Of a stretch of DNA of 64,000 nucleotides, positions 1 through 11,725 are shown piece by piece (the first letter of the stretch is position 1; every line of letters starts with the position of its first letter). The position numbers and the translations under genes were made by a program. The notes under the pieces were generated by a model. That model did not search any database and was not told where the DNA came from. It saw only the letters and a program-made list of their open reading frames with translations. The stretch is from assembly GCA_034670405.1 (NCBI GenBank), contig JAXDDX010000062.1, positions 2,294,001-2,358,000 on the forward strand, given 5' to 3'. This DNA comes from Hoplostethus atlanticus (Eukaryota > Chordata > Actinopteri > Trachichthyiformes > Trachichthyidae).

Positions 1-1180
1 GTGCTTCCGATCTTTGTCCCTTGATGCTGAAGCCTGAAATATATTCTGATATATGGAATATGTAATTATTATAATTATTTAAAAAAAACATATGTATGCC
101 ATAGATGTAACACATTGATCATAAAAAGTGACAGAGGGCATAGTCATGTCTCTGTCATTTGGATTAATAGGCTATGGTTTTAGATATCCCATTTGTTTCC
201 TGTGCCCATCCCCTATGGGTTTCATTAAGGATCAGGTGAGACAGAGGAATGCATTTCACCTTGAGTTACAGATGGACAGATATAATGGAGCAAAAAGAAA
301 GATTTTTACTGGCCAAGAACACAAAAAGACCAGAATATATCTGTAGGGGATTGATAGGGTTGTTGCTCAATGCCAATGACTCAACGATTACTTGGCCAAA
401 TGCTAGTCCAAATGTTTTATTTCTTCTGTACTGCCAATAAAAAGAGCAGAACAAGACCATGATGATCCTGCAGAAGTGAGGAGGAAGTTGCTGGGAATGG
501 CCAAACGAAATAGCAAAAACATCTCCCTGATATTAGCTACTGTTAGAACCTGCCATTGTCATTGGTTCTTGCTAACAATGCTAGTTGACTACTTTGCTGG
601 ACTTTACGGTTCTATTTTATTTATTTATGATATAATTGCATCTGTTTAGAGAATATTTCAAAATATTTGAGCTTTATGCACCTGACAAAGCCGCAAAGAT
701 GGCAATACATTTTTGGCCACTGTGCCATTGTGGATGTTCCCAGCCAGCGTGGAATAATTTTTCTCAACATGGCAATGGAGAGTGTATGACCAGAATCCCA
801 GTCAGCAGGAAAACCTTCTCCAGGCTATGGAGGCTTGTGGGGACATAGCTTTGAAGTCCTGCCAGGGGTGGATCAGGCATAGCAGAGATATTTCCCACCC
901 TGTCTGTCCAGGGCCAACAGTGGCTGTGATGTAGATGAAAACTTCTGGCCTGACCCAGACCACAGACAGGATGCTGATGATAATAAATATTTACCAACAA
1001 TAAGTGTCTATTCCTTATTTTAGTTTAAAAGTTTGGAATTATTTTTACTTTAATTTTTAATCAAAGTTTAAGTCTTTCTTGATTGCTGGCAAATTCAATT
1101 AAAAAATTGTATATTGAATTGTATATTGTGTTTTCACATTTTAAGACCTACATAATTATGTTGTTGCACTGTACAAAATG
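1..1180. other. AT-rich non-coding stretch
   Basis: No gene, RNA or transposon terminus was recognised here. The open frames are short and have no family resemblance. Confidence 0.5.
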
Positions 1181-1422
1181 TACACTGAGTGGACAAAACA
1201 TTAGGGCGACCTGCTCTCCATGAAATAGGCTGTTCAGGTGACTCCAGGTGAAAGCTGTGATGCCTTATTGATTTCACCTATTAAATCCACTTCAGTCTTT
1301 AACCCTCTTTAAGAGGGTTAAAGAGGGTTTTTAGTCCTCTTGACAATCATAGACATGGATTTTGCAGAATGGGGTGCAACTTCACAGTAGGAAGGAGTTC
1401 CTAATATTTGTGTGAGTGTATA
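1181..1422. mobile_element. Internally deleted Tc1-like DNA transposon
   Basis: The left end reads TACACTGAGTGGACAAAACA and is followed by ATTAGG. The right end reads CCTAATATTTGTGTGAGTGTA, the inverted partner. These match the termini of a widespread fish Tc1-like element recalled from general knowledge, whose ends begin ACACTGAGTG and carry ACAAAACATTAGG. A TA dinucleotide sits at both edges, as expected for Tc1/mariner target duplication. Only about 240 bp remain, against the roughly 1 kb or more expected for a full copy, so the transposase region is gone. A 27-nt near-perfect palindrome (1297-1323) occupies the middle. Confidence 0.75.
1297..1323. repeat. Palindrome inside the deleted Tc1-like element
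   Basis: CTTTAACCCTCTT is followed by one T and then its exact reverse complement AAGAGGGTTAAAG. The arms are 13 bp with a 1-nt centre, so the sequence can form a cruciform. It lies where the internal part of the transposon is missing. Confidence 0.85.
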
Positions 1423-2568
1423 GAGATTGGTTGTTCTGAAGCATTCATTTCATTCATTCATCAATATTCGAATCATTAACAACTTTCATAGTACTGTTTT
1501 TAATTTATCTCACCAGTGTGTAATGGTATTTGTTAGTGTTTATGTATTTGATGGGTTTTGTGTTCCATCTGAATGCAAAGTTTAAATTAGATGGGTAATA
1601 ACATGTTTTTGAGTAAATTGTTTTTGAAATTTGGCCACAGTGTTTTTGGTTTTGAATCTTGTGTTTCAATCTTAATTAATAACTATAAAGTTCTAAAGAT
1701 TTGCATTTATTTTAAAGGGCCAGTTATACTTTTTTAGTTTTTGGTCAACAGAGAAGAATAGAAGCACAAGGGTTGTGTAATTACCTAACTTTGCACTAAA
1801 CTGACAATAATTTGATATTTTTTTGTCATTCTCATACTTTCATAAATAACTGAGATATTTTTATATTGTTGAGCTTCACATGCCTAATCAGTTAAGGTAC
1901 AATAAATAACAAATTAGGCATTCTCAATAATCTATACATTCTAAACTAAGCATTCTTATATCAAAATTTTAAACGGGTTTTAAACAAATTAAGGGATGAA
2001 GTAAAGAATTCCGGGCGTTACCGTTTGTAACTAAGGGTGAAGAAAGCACTATGTGTGGTTATAGTTTCGGGAAAATTGAGAACCATTTCATGAAATGTGT
2101 GTTAGCAGTTGTGAAACTGTAATATATGTATGTATATATGTAACTGTAAAGCAACATGCAAATTATTAAGTATTAATCCAGCGTGGGAGGAAAATCCTCA
2201 CCAACATGTCCATGATTGTAAAAGAAGAAAAACAAAGTGTATATGTTTGGAAGCCTGGGGATCCCTGCAGATCTGGTTGTGTAACGTGTGATCCACATTC
2301 CTCCCTTTATCACACCTTTCTGACAAGCAAAGGAGCTTGGATCACACATTGAGCAGAGTCATTATCACCATCCATCAATTTGTTTTTGATGGATGTTTTG
2401 TTTTTTTTCCCCGCAAGCTCTATTTTTATTTACTTTCATTGTCAGATTTGTGTTATTTCCCATCTCACACTACTGTGAAATGGGAAATCTGGGAAGTCTA
2501 ATCTTGAAATCCAGTCGGGATAAGTTGTTTTTTTGGGCTTGGGGGGGCTTGATTCATGAGGACCAATT
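1423..2568. other. AT-rich non-coding stretch
   Basis: No gene was recognised. The only structure seen is a short inverted pair, ATTTCCCAT at 2455-2463 and ATGGGAAAT at 2480-2488. Confidence 0.5.
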
Positions 2569-2664
2569 TACAGTTTTTTCCAATCGCTAACATCTTTTTG
2601 TCCAATCTGTATTCACATTTTCAAAACTCTAAACACAATTAGCACAACATCCGTCAGTTGTGGA
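2569..2664 (+). repeat. Left terminal inverted repeat
   Basis: This 96-bp arm pairs with 3304-3399. It starts TACAGTTTTTTCCAATCGCT and contains CAAAACTCTAAACACAATTA. Confidence 0.85.
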
Positions 2665-3303
2665 GCATACCATTAACACAATTCATGTTGTTTTCACAGA
2701 ATATGCAGTCAATTAACACGTTTCTAAAATGCTTAGATTTTCTTTACGCTTACCCAATACCAAAATGATGGATCTTTCTTGTCTTATTTACAAATGCTTG
2801 CACACAGCATGCCAGAAATGAAAACCTAATGTTCAAAACCTTAAATATAGTATAAAGCCTCTACGTCTGCAACAACAGCAGCTCAAAAGCTTTATTGAAA
2901 CAGCTGATAAGCATTTTTGAATGAACAGATCACTTAAACATTGAGAAATAGCTGATTTAAGTTGTGTAAAATAGACCAAACACAGAGTTCGAATGAAACA
3001 GTTGTACACAGTTTTGAAAGGAACAGTGAGCAGGTCACCAGCACCGGCACCAATACGTCCAGGTATGGTGTCTATCCAATATGTCTTGTTCTATAGTGAG
3101 TTTTACACTATGCTACTCTACTTGTAGACATGGGTTACAGTACATACAGTAGGACATACTGAAAAGTATTTACACATACTGTGTTTACACATATTGTGCA
3201 TGCCAAGAGTTTCTATCCAAGGTGCATAGCGAGAGACGACATAGATGTGATGTGGACGAGATCATGTGGCCAAATGATGAAGATCGTATAGATTACAGTT
3301 TGG

Positions 3304-3399
3304 TCCACAACAGACGGATGTTGTGCTAATTGTGTTTAGAGTTTTGAAAATGTGACTACAGATTGGACAAAAGGATGTTAGCGACTGTAAAAAACTGTA
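3304..3399 (-). repeat. Right terminal inverted repeat
   Basis: This is the reverse complement of 2569-2664 with about 95% identity by eye. It ends GACTGTAAAAAACTGTA. Confidence 0.85.
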
Positions 3400-4007
3400 G
3401 AACAGGACTGTGGATTTTGGTGTTTTTTCCCTTCTGTGCCTTTTTTACTGTATTTGTGTATTTTATTTTTATACATTTGGAACCAAAGGCCATGTATGTT
3501 GGATTTTTTGTTCATCACTGGCAGCAATTTCATGTTGCTAATAAAGCTTTTACTGCAGCAATTCTGTCACTTACTATTTTTTCTACTGTACATTTCAATA
3601 AAGTAAAGATGACTCATTCACTTTTAGATAGTATGTTGCCAAAAATGCACACATTCATCACTCAACCAAAACAGTGGTTTACAGTAAAAGGAAACTGAAT
3701 TATAAAAAACAATGCATTTCATATTGTCTATTGTATGCAGGTAGAACTGAAACATGAAAAGTAATGCAGTTTTTGTAATGCCATCAACTGTTAGTATTTT
3801 GAAAGTCGTTGTGCTATGATTGACTATATGTTCCTCTTGGATAGAAAACATGTGCTAGTGTTTTGAAAGATGATTTGATATTGAGTCGGGTTTGCCGTGT
3901 TTTGATAGAGTTAGTGTATGTAGAGAACGTTTTTTTGCATTTTGAAATGTAGAGTTGGTGTTTAATTAACAAAATGTGGTTTTGAGCAGAAAATTAACTA
4001 TTTGGCT
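3400..4007. other. Spacer between two right-type transposon ends
   Basis: This is AT-rich DNA with AATAAAGC at 3540-3547. It could be the remaining 3' part of a longer parent element whose transposase was lost. No protein similarity was recognised. Confidence 0.35.
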
Positions 4008-4101
4008 AATTGTGTGATGTAGGTGTATTGCTGTGTTAAGAGTTTAGAAAAAGTATCTTAAGTATAGGTAAATGCTTGTTAGCGATTGTAAAAAACTGTA
4101 A
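4008..4101 (-). repeat. Third, diverged terminus of the TA-type element
   Basis: The outer 25 bp, TTGTTAGCGATTGTAAAA then AACTGTA, match the end of the 3304-3399 arm and run in the same orientation. Farther inside, similarity falls to scattered matches such as TTAAGAGTTTAGAAAA. This suggests either the outer end of a longer copy or a second family member. Confidence 0.6.
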
Positions 4102-5125
4102 GAGGCTCCTATGATAGGAAAACAAAACAAGCTTCAGTTCATCAAATTGATTTGCTTCGTACAATAAACAATAATGTTCAATATCTATACAGACTAAAAC
4201 AGCAGTTTCACTAACAAAAGAATGAAGAATGGTCACCTCCTATGTTATATAATTTAGGCTCACACCTCAAAATCATTGGCTAAGCAATCATTTTATAATA
4301 TATAATCCTGCCACTCCAATTTTCCTGGTCAAAAACATTTTACAGAAAGAAAGAAATCATGAGTACATTCATCACTTCATGCCAAAATAACCACTAATGG
4401 TCTGATTGAATTTGTAAAAATGAATCACTATTGGGTTAGAGTGGAAATCAGAATATTAGTACTGTAGGCTGATGTCAATGCAGTTAAACTTCATTGCTTT
4501 ATACAGGCAGATAAATATTAAAAGATGCATTCTATCATCCATAAAATGAATCTCCTAATCATTTTCCGGTATGTTGCTGTAGTAAAAAGCATCACACACT
4601 TTTATAGCAAAGCCTGACACAGAGCAAAATGCACACAAGTCCCTCTTTAATGTGTTAAATGACCTCAAATTTGACCTCTAAATTTGACCAGTTTCTGCAC
4701 TGGTAAGACATACCACCTACATACATGTCTGTTGGGGAATTTCTATAGCATAAAAATTAAAAAATGTTTTGGTTGATCCACGGCCTCGTCAAGTCAGATT
4801 TTCTTTTCTTACCCACTTTCATCTCTGATTATACAGTTAACACGCTTATCAATCAACCACAACTCTCTCCAGTCATTTGAACAACAACATTGACAAGTGT
4901 GTAATGGTGAACGTTATTTGTTCTTTACATAGAATAAAACAGCAGCAAAAAAGAAATAAAGCAAATGCAACTTGAAGTTCAGGAAGATGACAGGTGTTGT
5001 TGCAATCCCCGGGTTTTCCAGTCCACTGTGCTTGTTCCAGTTCTCCTACCTTCTCCTCCGGATTGACCAACCATTATCAAATGGCCGAGTGTTGCACTTG
5101 CAGCAACAATATCCTTCGTACTTAC

Positions 5126-5192
5126 CTTGAGCTTGGAATGGCCGGCCTTATCCAAACCTGACACAGCTTTCTTTACCTTCTCACTTTGCTTC
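5126..5192 (-). CDS. Possible 67-bp exon, unidentified
   Basis: On the - strand a 67-bp open block ends at CTCAAG and is followed by GTAAGTACG, a strong splice-donor match. It is preceded by AAGTTTCAG, a usable but weak acceptor with little polypyrimidine tract. The open frame is lysine-rich (KKAVSGLDKAGHSKLK). No family was recognised and no partner exon was found nearby. It could equally be a chance open block next to a chance donor, or a relic. Confidence 0.15.
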
Positions 5193-5967
5193 CTGAAACT
5201 TATTCAACCCCCACTTCAGCTTTCGATCGCTATGTTTCATTCCAGCAGCATGGCTTACAGCATTAAGAGTGAGTTTGTAGTAGTCCAGCTGCACATTGGA
5301 GATTGCCACACAGTCGGATGAAATGCATACAAGTTCTGAGCATCCAGATGTAATTTCTGAGGGCTAAAGTGGCAAGGTGTACATACTGTAGATTTGAACA
5401 GCCATTTAAAATACTTTGTCAGTCGAAAAGGTACATTTTGCAAGGCATGCTGGGTTATAATACAGAGAATGGACCAAACAGTGACAGTAGTGAGGTTACA
5501 GTCAGCATCGTAGGGGGAGAGGAGAACAGAGTGTGGGTGAACAGAGGTTGAGTTTACTCTTACCCATTCATATGCGTTGCACTATATTTATTATTTTTAG
5601 TGATCTTTTTTTTTTTTTTTTATCCATGTTTCAGATCCAAATTTAGATCCAGTTTTGTTGATTGGCATATGCTTAGGTTGATCGTTTCAATCATTATGGA
5701 TCATTATTTTGTAGGGTTTTGAGTTGAGCTAACTTCTCTCTCTCTCTCTCCCCTTGAGGTGCAATTCTCAATGCTCTCAATTAGCGGATATTGGGTCTAA
5801 CTAAGTGCGGGGGCCGGGGGGGTCGATGTAAATGCCCACTAACTATATGGCCACTGAGCCATGTTATGTTGGGGGAGTGTTGTTGTTGGTGGGCTGGAGA
5901 GATCATTTGCCGCCAAAAAAACTCTTACCTGCTTGCCACACCCTGATTGTAAGGACCATACATCTTT

Positions 5968-5991
5968 CTACTACTACTACTACTACTACTA
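5968..5991. repeat. (CTA)8 microsatellite
   Basis: Eight uninterrupted CTA units. Confidence 0.95.
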
Positions 5992-6422
5992 ATTCGTGCT
6001 ATTGTCACGTGGTGGAGGAAAGTAATCTTCACATTATTCATGTCCACAATACGTTATCCGTGTTTCATAGAGTTGACGCTCATTTCGCAAAATGTTGTTG
6101 AACTGTTTTGTCGTGGTGATGATGGACTGGTGCCATCTCCTGGAGGAACATTTTCTCGGAAAAGCTTTGGTTGCCTGAGTGTGCAGGGTTGGAGGCGATC
6201 CCGCCTGCTATTTTTGTCACTGGTGTCTCTTTCATGGAGGAAGCTTGACAGCCAATCACCTGCTTAGCAGCGTGGTCAGTACATTGGAGCATGAGCTTGG
6301 GAGCAGGAGACAGGAATGCAGAGGGTGTTATGATGCTTTGGGATTATTGATTAGTAGAATTTATTTTGTCAGGGCATTTTCACACCTAATGGTTTAGAGC
6401 AGTTATTTTGAACCCTGGAGCA

Positions 6423-6439
6423 CCCCCCCCCCCCCCCCC
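6423..6439. repeat. C17 homopolymer
   Basis: Seventeen consecutive C bases flanked by CA and GTAGT. The length is likely to be error-prone in sequencing. Confidence 0.95.
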
Positions 6440-6811
6440 GTAGTATGGATTAGCCATATGAGAACACAGCAATCCCACTCGGGTTCAGACCAAAACTGTC
6501 TGAGCCCTTGTTGAGCTTCATTGGAGATTCATTTGGAGAGATTTCCTCCCAACTACAGGAAACACTGAGCATAAATTTGGATCACGTTCTCACTCCATAC
6601 ACAACAGACGCTCATGTAGCATGCTGGTTTACCTTTGAAGAAAGTCCTTTCCTGCACCAAATTTCTGACCAGTGAAGGAAACGTCTGCTCCCCCGTGGCT
6701 TTTCTTGATAAACTACGGTTCACTTGAGATTTGGCTGCATTAAATGTAACCGAACAAAGCGACAATTTGGACCCAACAAAACTGACTACAGGTCTGAAAA
6801 TGTCCTGAATT

Positions 6812-7105
6812 ACATAAACAAAATAATTCAAAGTGTAATATGCTCAATTGATCCCTTCAGTCTAAAAAAGGAAACATGCAAATCTTGTTTACTTTTTCTA
6901 AAAGTCTTTTTGAGGTTTTATTTTAATCCATTGGACCCATTATACGTCCCGAATCACATCTGAAGACATAAACAAAATAATTCAAAGTGTAATATGCTCA
7001 AATGATCCCTTCAATCTAAAAAAAGGAAACATGCAAATCCTGTTTCCCTTTTCTAAAAGTCTCTCTTGACATTTATTTGAATCCATTAGACCCGTTCTAC
7101 GTCCC
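6812..7105 (+). repeat. Tandem duplication, 154-bp period
   Basis: Unit 1 (6812-6950) and unit 2 (6966-7105) share ACATAAACAAAATAATTCAA at their starts and a TACGTCCC-type end. Substitutions and small indels between them give roughly 85-90% identity by eye. A 15-bp remainder separates the units. No coding role is apparent. Confidence 0.85.
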
Positions 7106-8102
7106 TGTCTGCTTTCCTTCTCTTGCCTCCATCTTCAGTCTTCTCAAAACGCAATCTACATCTATGGGCCACGCAAAATTAAAATGTTAAGCAAACTCAG
7201 GTAGACGTGTTGAAGAAAACATCTTAAGCTATTTAACTCTGGGTGACCAAATTTCAGTTTATTTCAGCCTATCTCGTCTATGGCCATGCATGTTGCAGCT
7301 GACGACTGGATGGATTCAGTACACTTACATTTAAGTGTATTAATGAATTCATCACAGAACTGCTTGTAGGTTTTTTCCTCAATTCTCAGCAGTTTCCTTG
7401 AACCAACATTCCCTAGTCCTTGGGGACATACTTTGAACACTCAGTGATACATAAGTACAGTACAGTACAGTACATCACTAATAACAGCAGAAGTAGGCAA
7501 CAACAAGCAAATCCTCTTCCTCTTCTGTATGCCTTTTATAATCCAGAGATATGATTTCATTCCAAAGGGAATTTTGTATATTAACGAGGCACATATGGCC
7601 TTTCAAAATAACAGCTGTCATTGACGCTTTGATATACTGTAGGACATTGGAAATAAAAAGTTACATTCCTGGTAAAAAAAAAAAACATTCTACCTTTTCA
7701 GGTGTACTGTAGAAATCGATTGCCGTCTAACCTTACATTGGAGACAGGAAAGGCCACAAAATTTCAACTCATTTTACTAACATGAAGGTTTAATGCCATC
7801 ATCTGATGATAGACCCAGCCATTAATGGTTTTAGTTGACATGTTTCTATAGTCCCAGCCATTATGACTAGCGGTCTTGGTTGACATCTCTTGTGACTTTA
7901 TGTTATTCCCCATAACCTCCACATTGCGTCCTTCTCGTTCCATTCCCCTCCTCAATTATTTTTTTTTGCGTTCGCTCTTAAAGTACAGCAATGAATCTTT
8001 AGCCAGGTCGTGTCACACGCTTACATATGTTCTCATTATTATGCAAACAGCTGTTTCTACCCACCCCCCCTCGCCCCATCCCCCATTTCACCCTGTCTCT
8101 GG
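7106..8102. other. Non-coding stretch
   Basis: No gene was recognised. There is a poly-A run near 7673-7685 and a C-rich pyrimidine tract from about 8050. Confidence 0.45.
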
Positions 8103-8330
8103 TCATCAGTGGACATGATCAGCCATGTCCAGGTCCATGTGCCACCGGTGACCCTGCCAGGCATCATGTCCACCCCTCTGCAGGGCCTGGCAGATGTGAC
8201 GGCGGGCCCTGTTGGCATGGGACATATGCTCCGTGTCTCTGCGGCCATCTGGACATCAACATCCACAGCCTGCTCAATCAGTTCACCCCACCGCCCGCTT
8301 CGCTCTCCTCCTCCCTTTCTTTCTTCCCTC
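8103..8330 (+). CDS. Possible exon with high GC3, unidentified
   Basis: A long pyrimidine-rich tract (about 8050-8102) ends TCATCAG, a good acceptor context. After it, the frame containing ATG at 8116 stays open for about 75 codons with third positions mostly G or C (about 24 of the first 30). The start of the frame reads MISHVQVHVPPVTLPGIM. No convincing splice donor was found downstream, where the DNA becomes a C/T-rich tract. No family was recognised. It could be an exon fragment, a conserved element, or a GC-rich chance frame. Confidence 0.2.
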
Positions 8331-10494
8331 ATTCATTTCCTCCTTCTTTAAGCCCACTTCCCCTCTAATTCCCTGTATCAATCCACCCCCCCTTTCTCAG
8401 TCCCTCTTTATCTCTCTCCTTGTCCCTTGTATCTTCCCTCCTTCAGCTTCAGCTGCTGAATTAATTAGATGAAGCAGTGATAGTAAATAGTAAAGCAATT
8501 ACTTTGGTCAAATTATGTCTTCTGTTCTGCCTTGTATCGATCTTTGACATCTCAGGCTCTCTGCTCTTATGTTTCCTTACAGTACAGATGGACAATACAA
8601 ACATATTGAAGAGAAATTACCTTTGATTCGACTCTGTGGGAGTCAGAGTTGTTGGTGTACATTCTCTGTTGAGCTGTGAAAGAAAAGAAAGAGAAGGAGC
8701 TCCCCAGGACATAAAGCCTCCCAGTCGTATTCACAACAGCTGTTTGGACCAAGAGAGGAAAGGATTCAGTATTCCTGTTCTTCAGATGGCCTCCCTTACT
8801 GAATACAGAGCAGTGGTTTAATTGATTCCCTCTCTGGGGACAGGTTAAAAGTTAGAAAATGAAATGCTTCCTTGCCAATTTCAGCATGGACCAGTAAATT
8901 ACACGGAGGGGAGAGTGATATTGGATTATGTTGATTCATGGGTGCTGGTTGAGATCTTCCAGTTACCTGCTTCTGGCTCTCACCTCACACTATTAAACCT
9001 CACTTTCTCCAGCTCATCTCATTTGCATTACTTACCAGTGACCCTCAATCTAACGTTGCTTGGCCTGAATTGGATTTTCATCTGTCCAAATTGTCTGCCT
9101 TTATGAATTAATAAAAGTTGACTTCTTGAAGACCCTCTGGTCCGGAGTTTCCGGTACTGGCCGCCTTAGATTAGATTCACTTCACAATCACCACTTAGCT
9201 CCCCATCAGCACAATTTGATCCCCTTTAAAATAGACTGCTTCCAAATCATAATGTCCTGCACCAGCCTGATTGCTGTGGTGAACATTAGTCTTACCCCTG
9301 CTTTTCCTGTCTCCCTTTTTCTTCCCCTCCCTTTCACTCTCTCTCATTTACCTTAAATTTGCTGGAATTCACAAAGGGAGATTACTTAACCCTCTGAACC
9401 CCAAACACTTTCTCGTCGATTTTTGCTCCTTTCACTGTTTTACTCACTGTGGGCTCATTTTAAGCTGCAGTATATAAGTCCTGCATCCACATGGAATCAG
9501 CACAAGCATGGCTACAAGACATATGGCACTCAAAAATGTCTTTTGTGCAACATAGTAATGCCATAAATCATAAAGAAAGAAAAGAACGTAAACTGAATTT
9601 TTTTGAAAACAAAAAAACAAAAACAGAATCTGCATAATAAATATTTGCCCCAGTGCCCACATGTCTCATAATTAAAAAAATTCTTTATTTACTAAAATAT
9701 AATTTCAGGCATACCAAGTTACCAAGGCATTTAGCTCTTGTCGAGATTCAAGGAATTGTTGCAACATCACTGAAAATGGCAGCGAAAGCATTCAGGGTTC
9801 CCGAATTTTGAAATGATGCATGGGGAATCAGGTGATTTTTGATGAAATATCAACATTTTCATCTTAGATGCATTTATTTTTCCTGATGTGACCAATACTA
9901 GAACAGGAAGCATCCAAACTTTAATTAAAATCTGACCCTAAAAAATCTGATAGTTTTCAAGATATTGTATGTGAGTGATGAATGAACACAAATAGCCTGG
10001 GTGGAGGCAGCATGGATGGAACCTTGATTTCATTGTGCAGGGCAAAAATCCTCTTATCGCCCATCCCATTCCCCATGCCAGAGGTTGTCATTGCTAAACA
10101 GCATGGCAGAGTATTGACCCTCGTCACAGCTGCTCAAACAGTAGAAAGGGGATGAAGGGATAGATTCAGATGGGAACTTATATGTATGCTGCAACGTATT
10201 TTACTACTTTAAAATACTGCTCTTCTTCAACACACCAGAATTAAAAGAATAGCAAGGCAGGCATTATGTATGGAGTGAATGGTTTGAATGGATGATGTAA
10301 TAACTAAGAACAATCTGATGTAAAGTGATGGTAGGCATTATCCTGCTTATTCCATGGCCACTTGCCAAAGATTAAAAAAAAGGAAAAACAGATCAGGGGT
10401 GTAACATGTTTGTCATGGGCCCTGGTGCAAACAGGGCCCCCCCAAACACACACAAAAATAAAATAAGAAATACGACAACGTATTGTAGCAACCC
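8331..10494. other. Non-coding stretch
   Basis: A pyrimidine-rich tract continues to about 8450. The segment around 9380-9960 begins with CCTCTGAACCCCA, a motif often seen in fish repeats, but no terminal repeats were found. No gene was recognised. Confidence 0.4.
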
Positions 10495-10670
10495 TGCCGT
10501 CTCTGCTGCTGTCTCCCTGTGGTCTCTGCTACTGCTGTCTCTCTGTCTCTCTGTTGTGTGTCTCTGCTACTTCTGTCTCTCTGTTGTGTGTCTCTGCTAC
10601 TGCTGTCTCTCTGTCTCCCTGTTGTGTGTCTCTGCTGCTGTCTTTCTGGTCTCTGTCTTGTGGCTGTCTT
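10495..10670 (+). repeat. TCTCTG-rich minisatellite
   Basis: Imperfect repeats of TCTCTGCTACTGCTGTCTCT and CTGTTGTGTG alternate over about 175 bp. Overlapping leucine/serine/cysteine-rich open frames here are a by-product of the repeat. Confidence 0.8.
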
Positions 10671-10837
10671 CTTCTGTACCCTTCAGCTGTTTCCCTGGCT
10701 GAAATGTATTATCAATTAGAATTACCTTTTGTTTTGTCAAGTACAAAATATAGCACCATACCAAAAGTAACTTAGCAAGGCAGGATTGGGGTAGTTACTA
10801 AAGAGACATGTTGTTCTCTGGTGCTGCTGTAACCGCT

Positions 10838-10934
10838 GCTGAATCGATTCAGTTGCGTGTGCAAGTCGATTCAACTCTCTCACTTAAACGAGTCGGTTCT
10901 TTTGAACGATTCGTTCTCGAATCGGCCATCACTA
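10838..10934 (-). mobile_element. Possible hAT-type terminus
   Basis: On the - strand the segment begins TAGTGATGGCCGATTCGAGA and runs into repeated GAACGAATCGTTCAAAAGAA-like motifs. TAGTG fits the hAT terminal consensus YARNG. No matching second terminus was located, so this is either one end of a fragment or a look-alike. Confidence 0.35.
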
Positions 10935-11529
10935 CTCAGCCGCCAAATACAAAATACAACAACTAGGCCACTTTAACAGCGCCACTTTAATTGGGTGCAG
11001 TAGTTGATTCAATACTTCGAAAAACACATTTTTAATCAATTCTGAAACTAACAGGCAACCGAAGAGGAAGAGCGTGAAACAGGTTTTATGTGAGCTCACT
11101 TTCTTGGTCAGTGTCAGTTATCCTGTCATTTCAGGCGACGGTCAAAATCTCTCCGAGAGGAATTCATGTTTTTTTTAAGGCAAGAGAAGAAGAGGGGGAA
11201 ACTTTAATGATGCCCATGGGGAAATTGGTTCATTGCAGTGGCAAAATAAAGGCAAGTCTAAGGCACTCGAGACACTTCGCCAATTTAAAATAAAGGCTTT
11301 TACTTTTGCTATCATTTGAATTTCCAGTGTAAACCTGTCACCCGGTGAATGCAGGCACCCCTTGGACCAATCAGTAACAAGATCAATTTTCATCAAGATC
11401 GGACCAGTGCTGTAGAAGTTATGACCTTTCAAAGTTTTAAATTTTAACCTTGAACTATACCACCCCCACAAAGCCATTGAGTGCAATGGCTGATATGTCA
11501 ATCATACGCCATAGGAGTTGACCTTTAGG
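10935..11529. other. Non-coding stretch
   Basis: No gene was recognised. The open frames on both strands are short and lack domain resemblance. Confidence 0.4.
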
Positions 11530-11725
11530 CTACAGCCACATTAAGGGGTCTAGTTTTTGAAATTCTCCGTTTTTACTGTCCACACTACAACAGGGGGTCG
11601 GCGTTTTCAAATTTTTGGAAAGCTCCGTTTTGGGGGGTTAAAAACGTCAGCGTAGTGTGGACGGGAGGCCAAAACAGAGAGATAAGTATGCATTTTAAAA
11701 TTTAAACGCCTTAGTGTGGACGTAG
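11530..11725. mobile_element. Short MITE-like element with nested inverted repeats
   Basis: The ends CTACAGCCACATTAAGG and CCTTAGTGTGGACGTAG are imperfect inverted repeats (14 of 17). Inside, GTCCACACTAC (11578-11588) pairs exactly with GTAGTGTGGAC (11652-11662). CCGTTTT and CGTTTTC motifs fill the middle, as in abundant fish hAT-like MITEs. The class is inferred from style; the target duplication was not defined. Confidence 0.55.

Larger units (their letters stand above)
2569..3399. mobile_element. Non-autonomous Tc1/mariner-type element with 96-bp TIRs
   Basis: The first 96 bp (2569-2664) and last 96 bp (3304-3399) are inverted repeats with about five mismatches. The outer ends read TA-CAGTTTTTT and AAAAAACTG-TA, fitting a TA target duplication with CAGT termini, as in many Tc1/mariner-superfamily elements. 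The roughly 640-bp interior has no transposase frame, so the element is non-autonomous. A further, more diverged terminus in the same orientation as the right end lies at 4008-4101, so the true element may extend there or two insertions may be nested. Confidence 0.75.
4102..6811. other. Gene-poor stretch with simple repeats
   Basis: No gene is supported with confidence. Simple repeats include a T run near 5608-5621, (CT)n near 5740-5754, (CTA)8 at 5968-5991 and C17 at 6423-6439. A possible small - strand exon at 5126-5192 is listed separately. Confidence 0.45.

Noticed and set aside
10406-10775. Cysteine/leucine-rich frames resembling membrane peptides.
   Set aside because: They are translations of the TCTCTG/GTGTG minisatellite.
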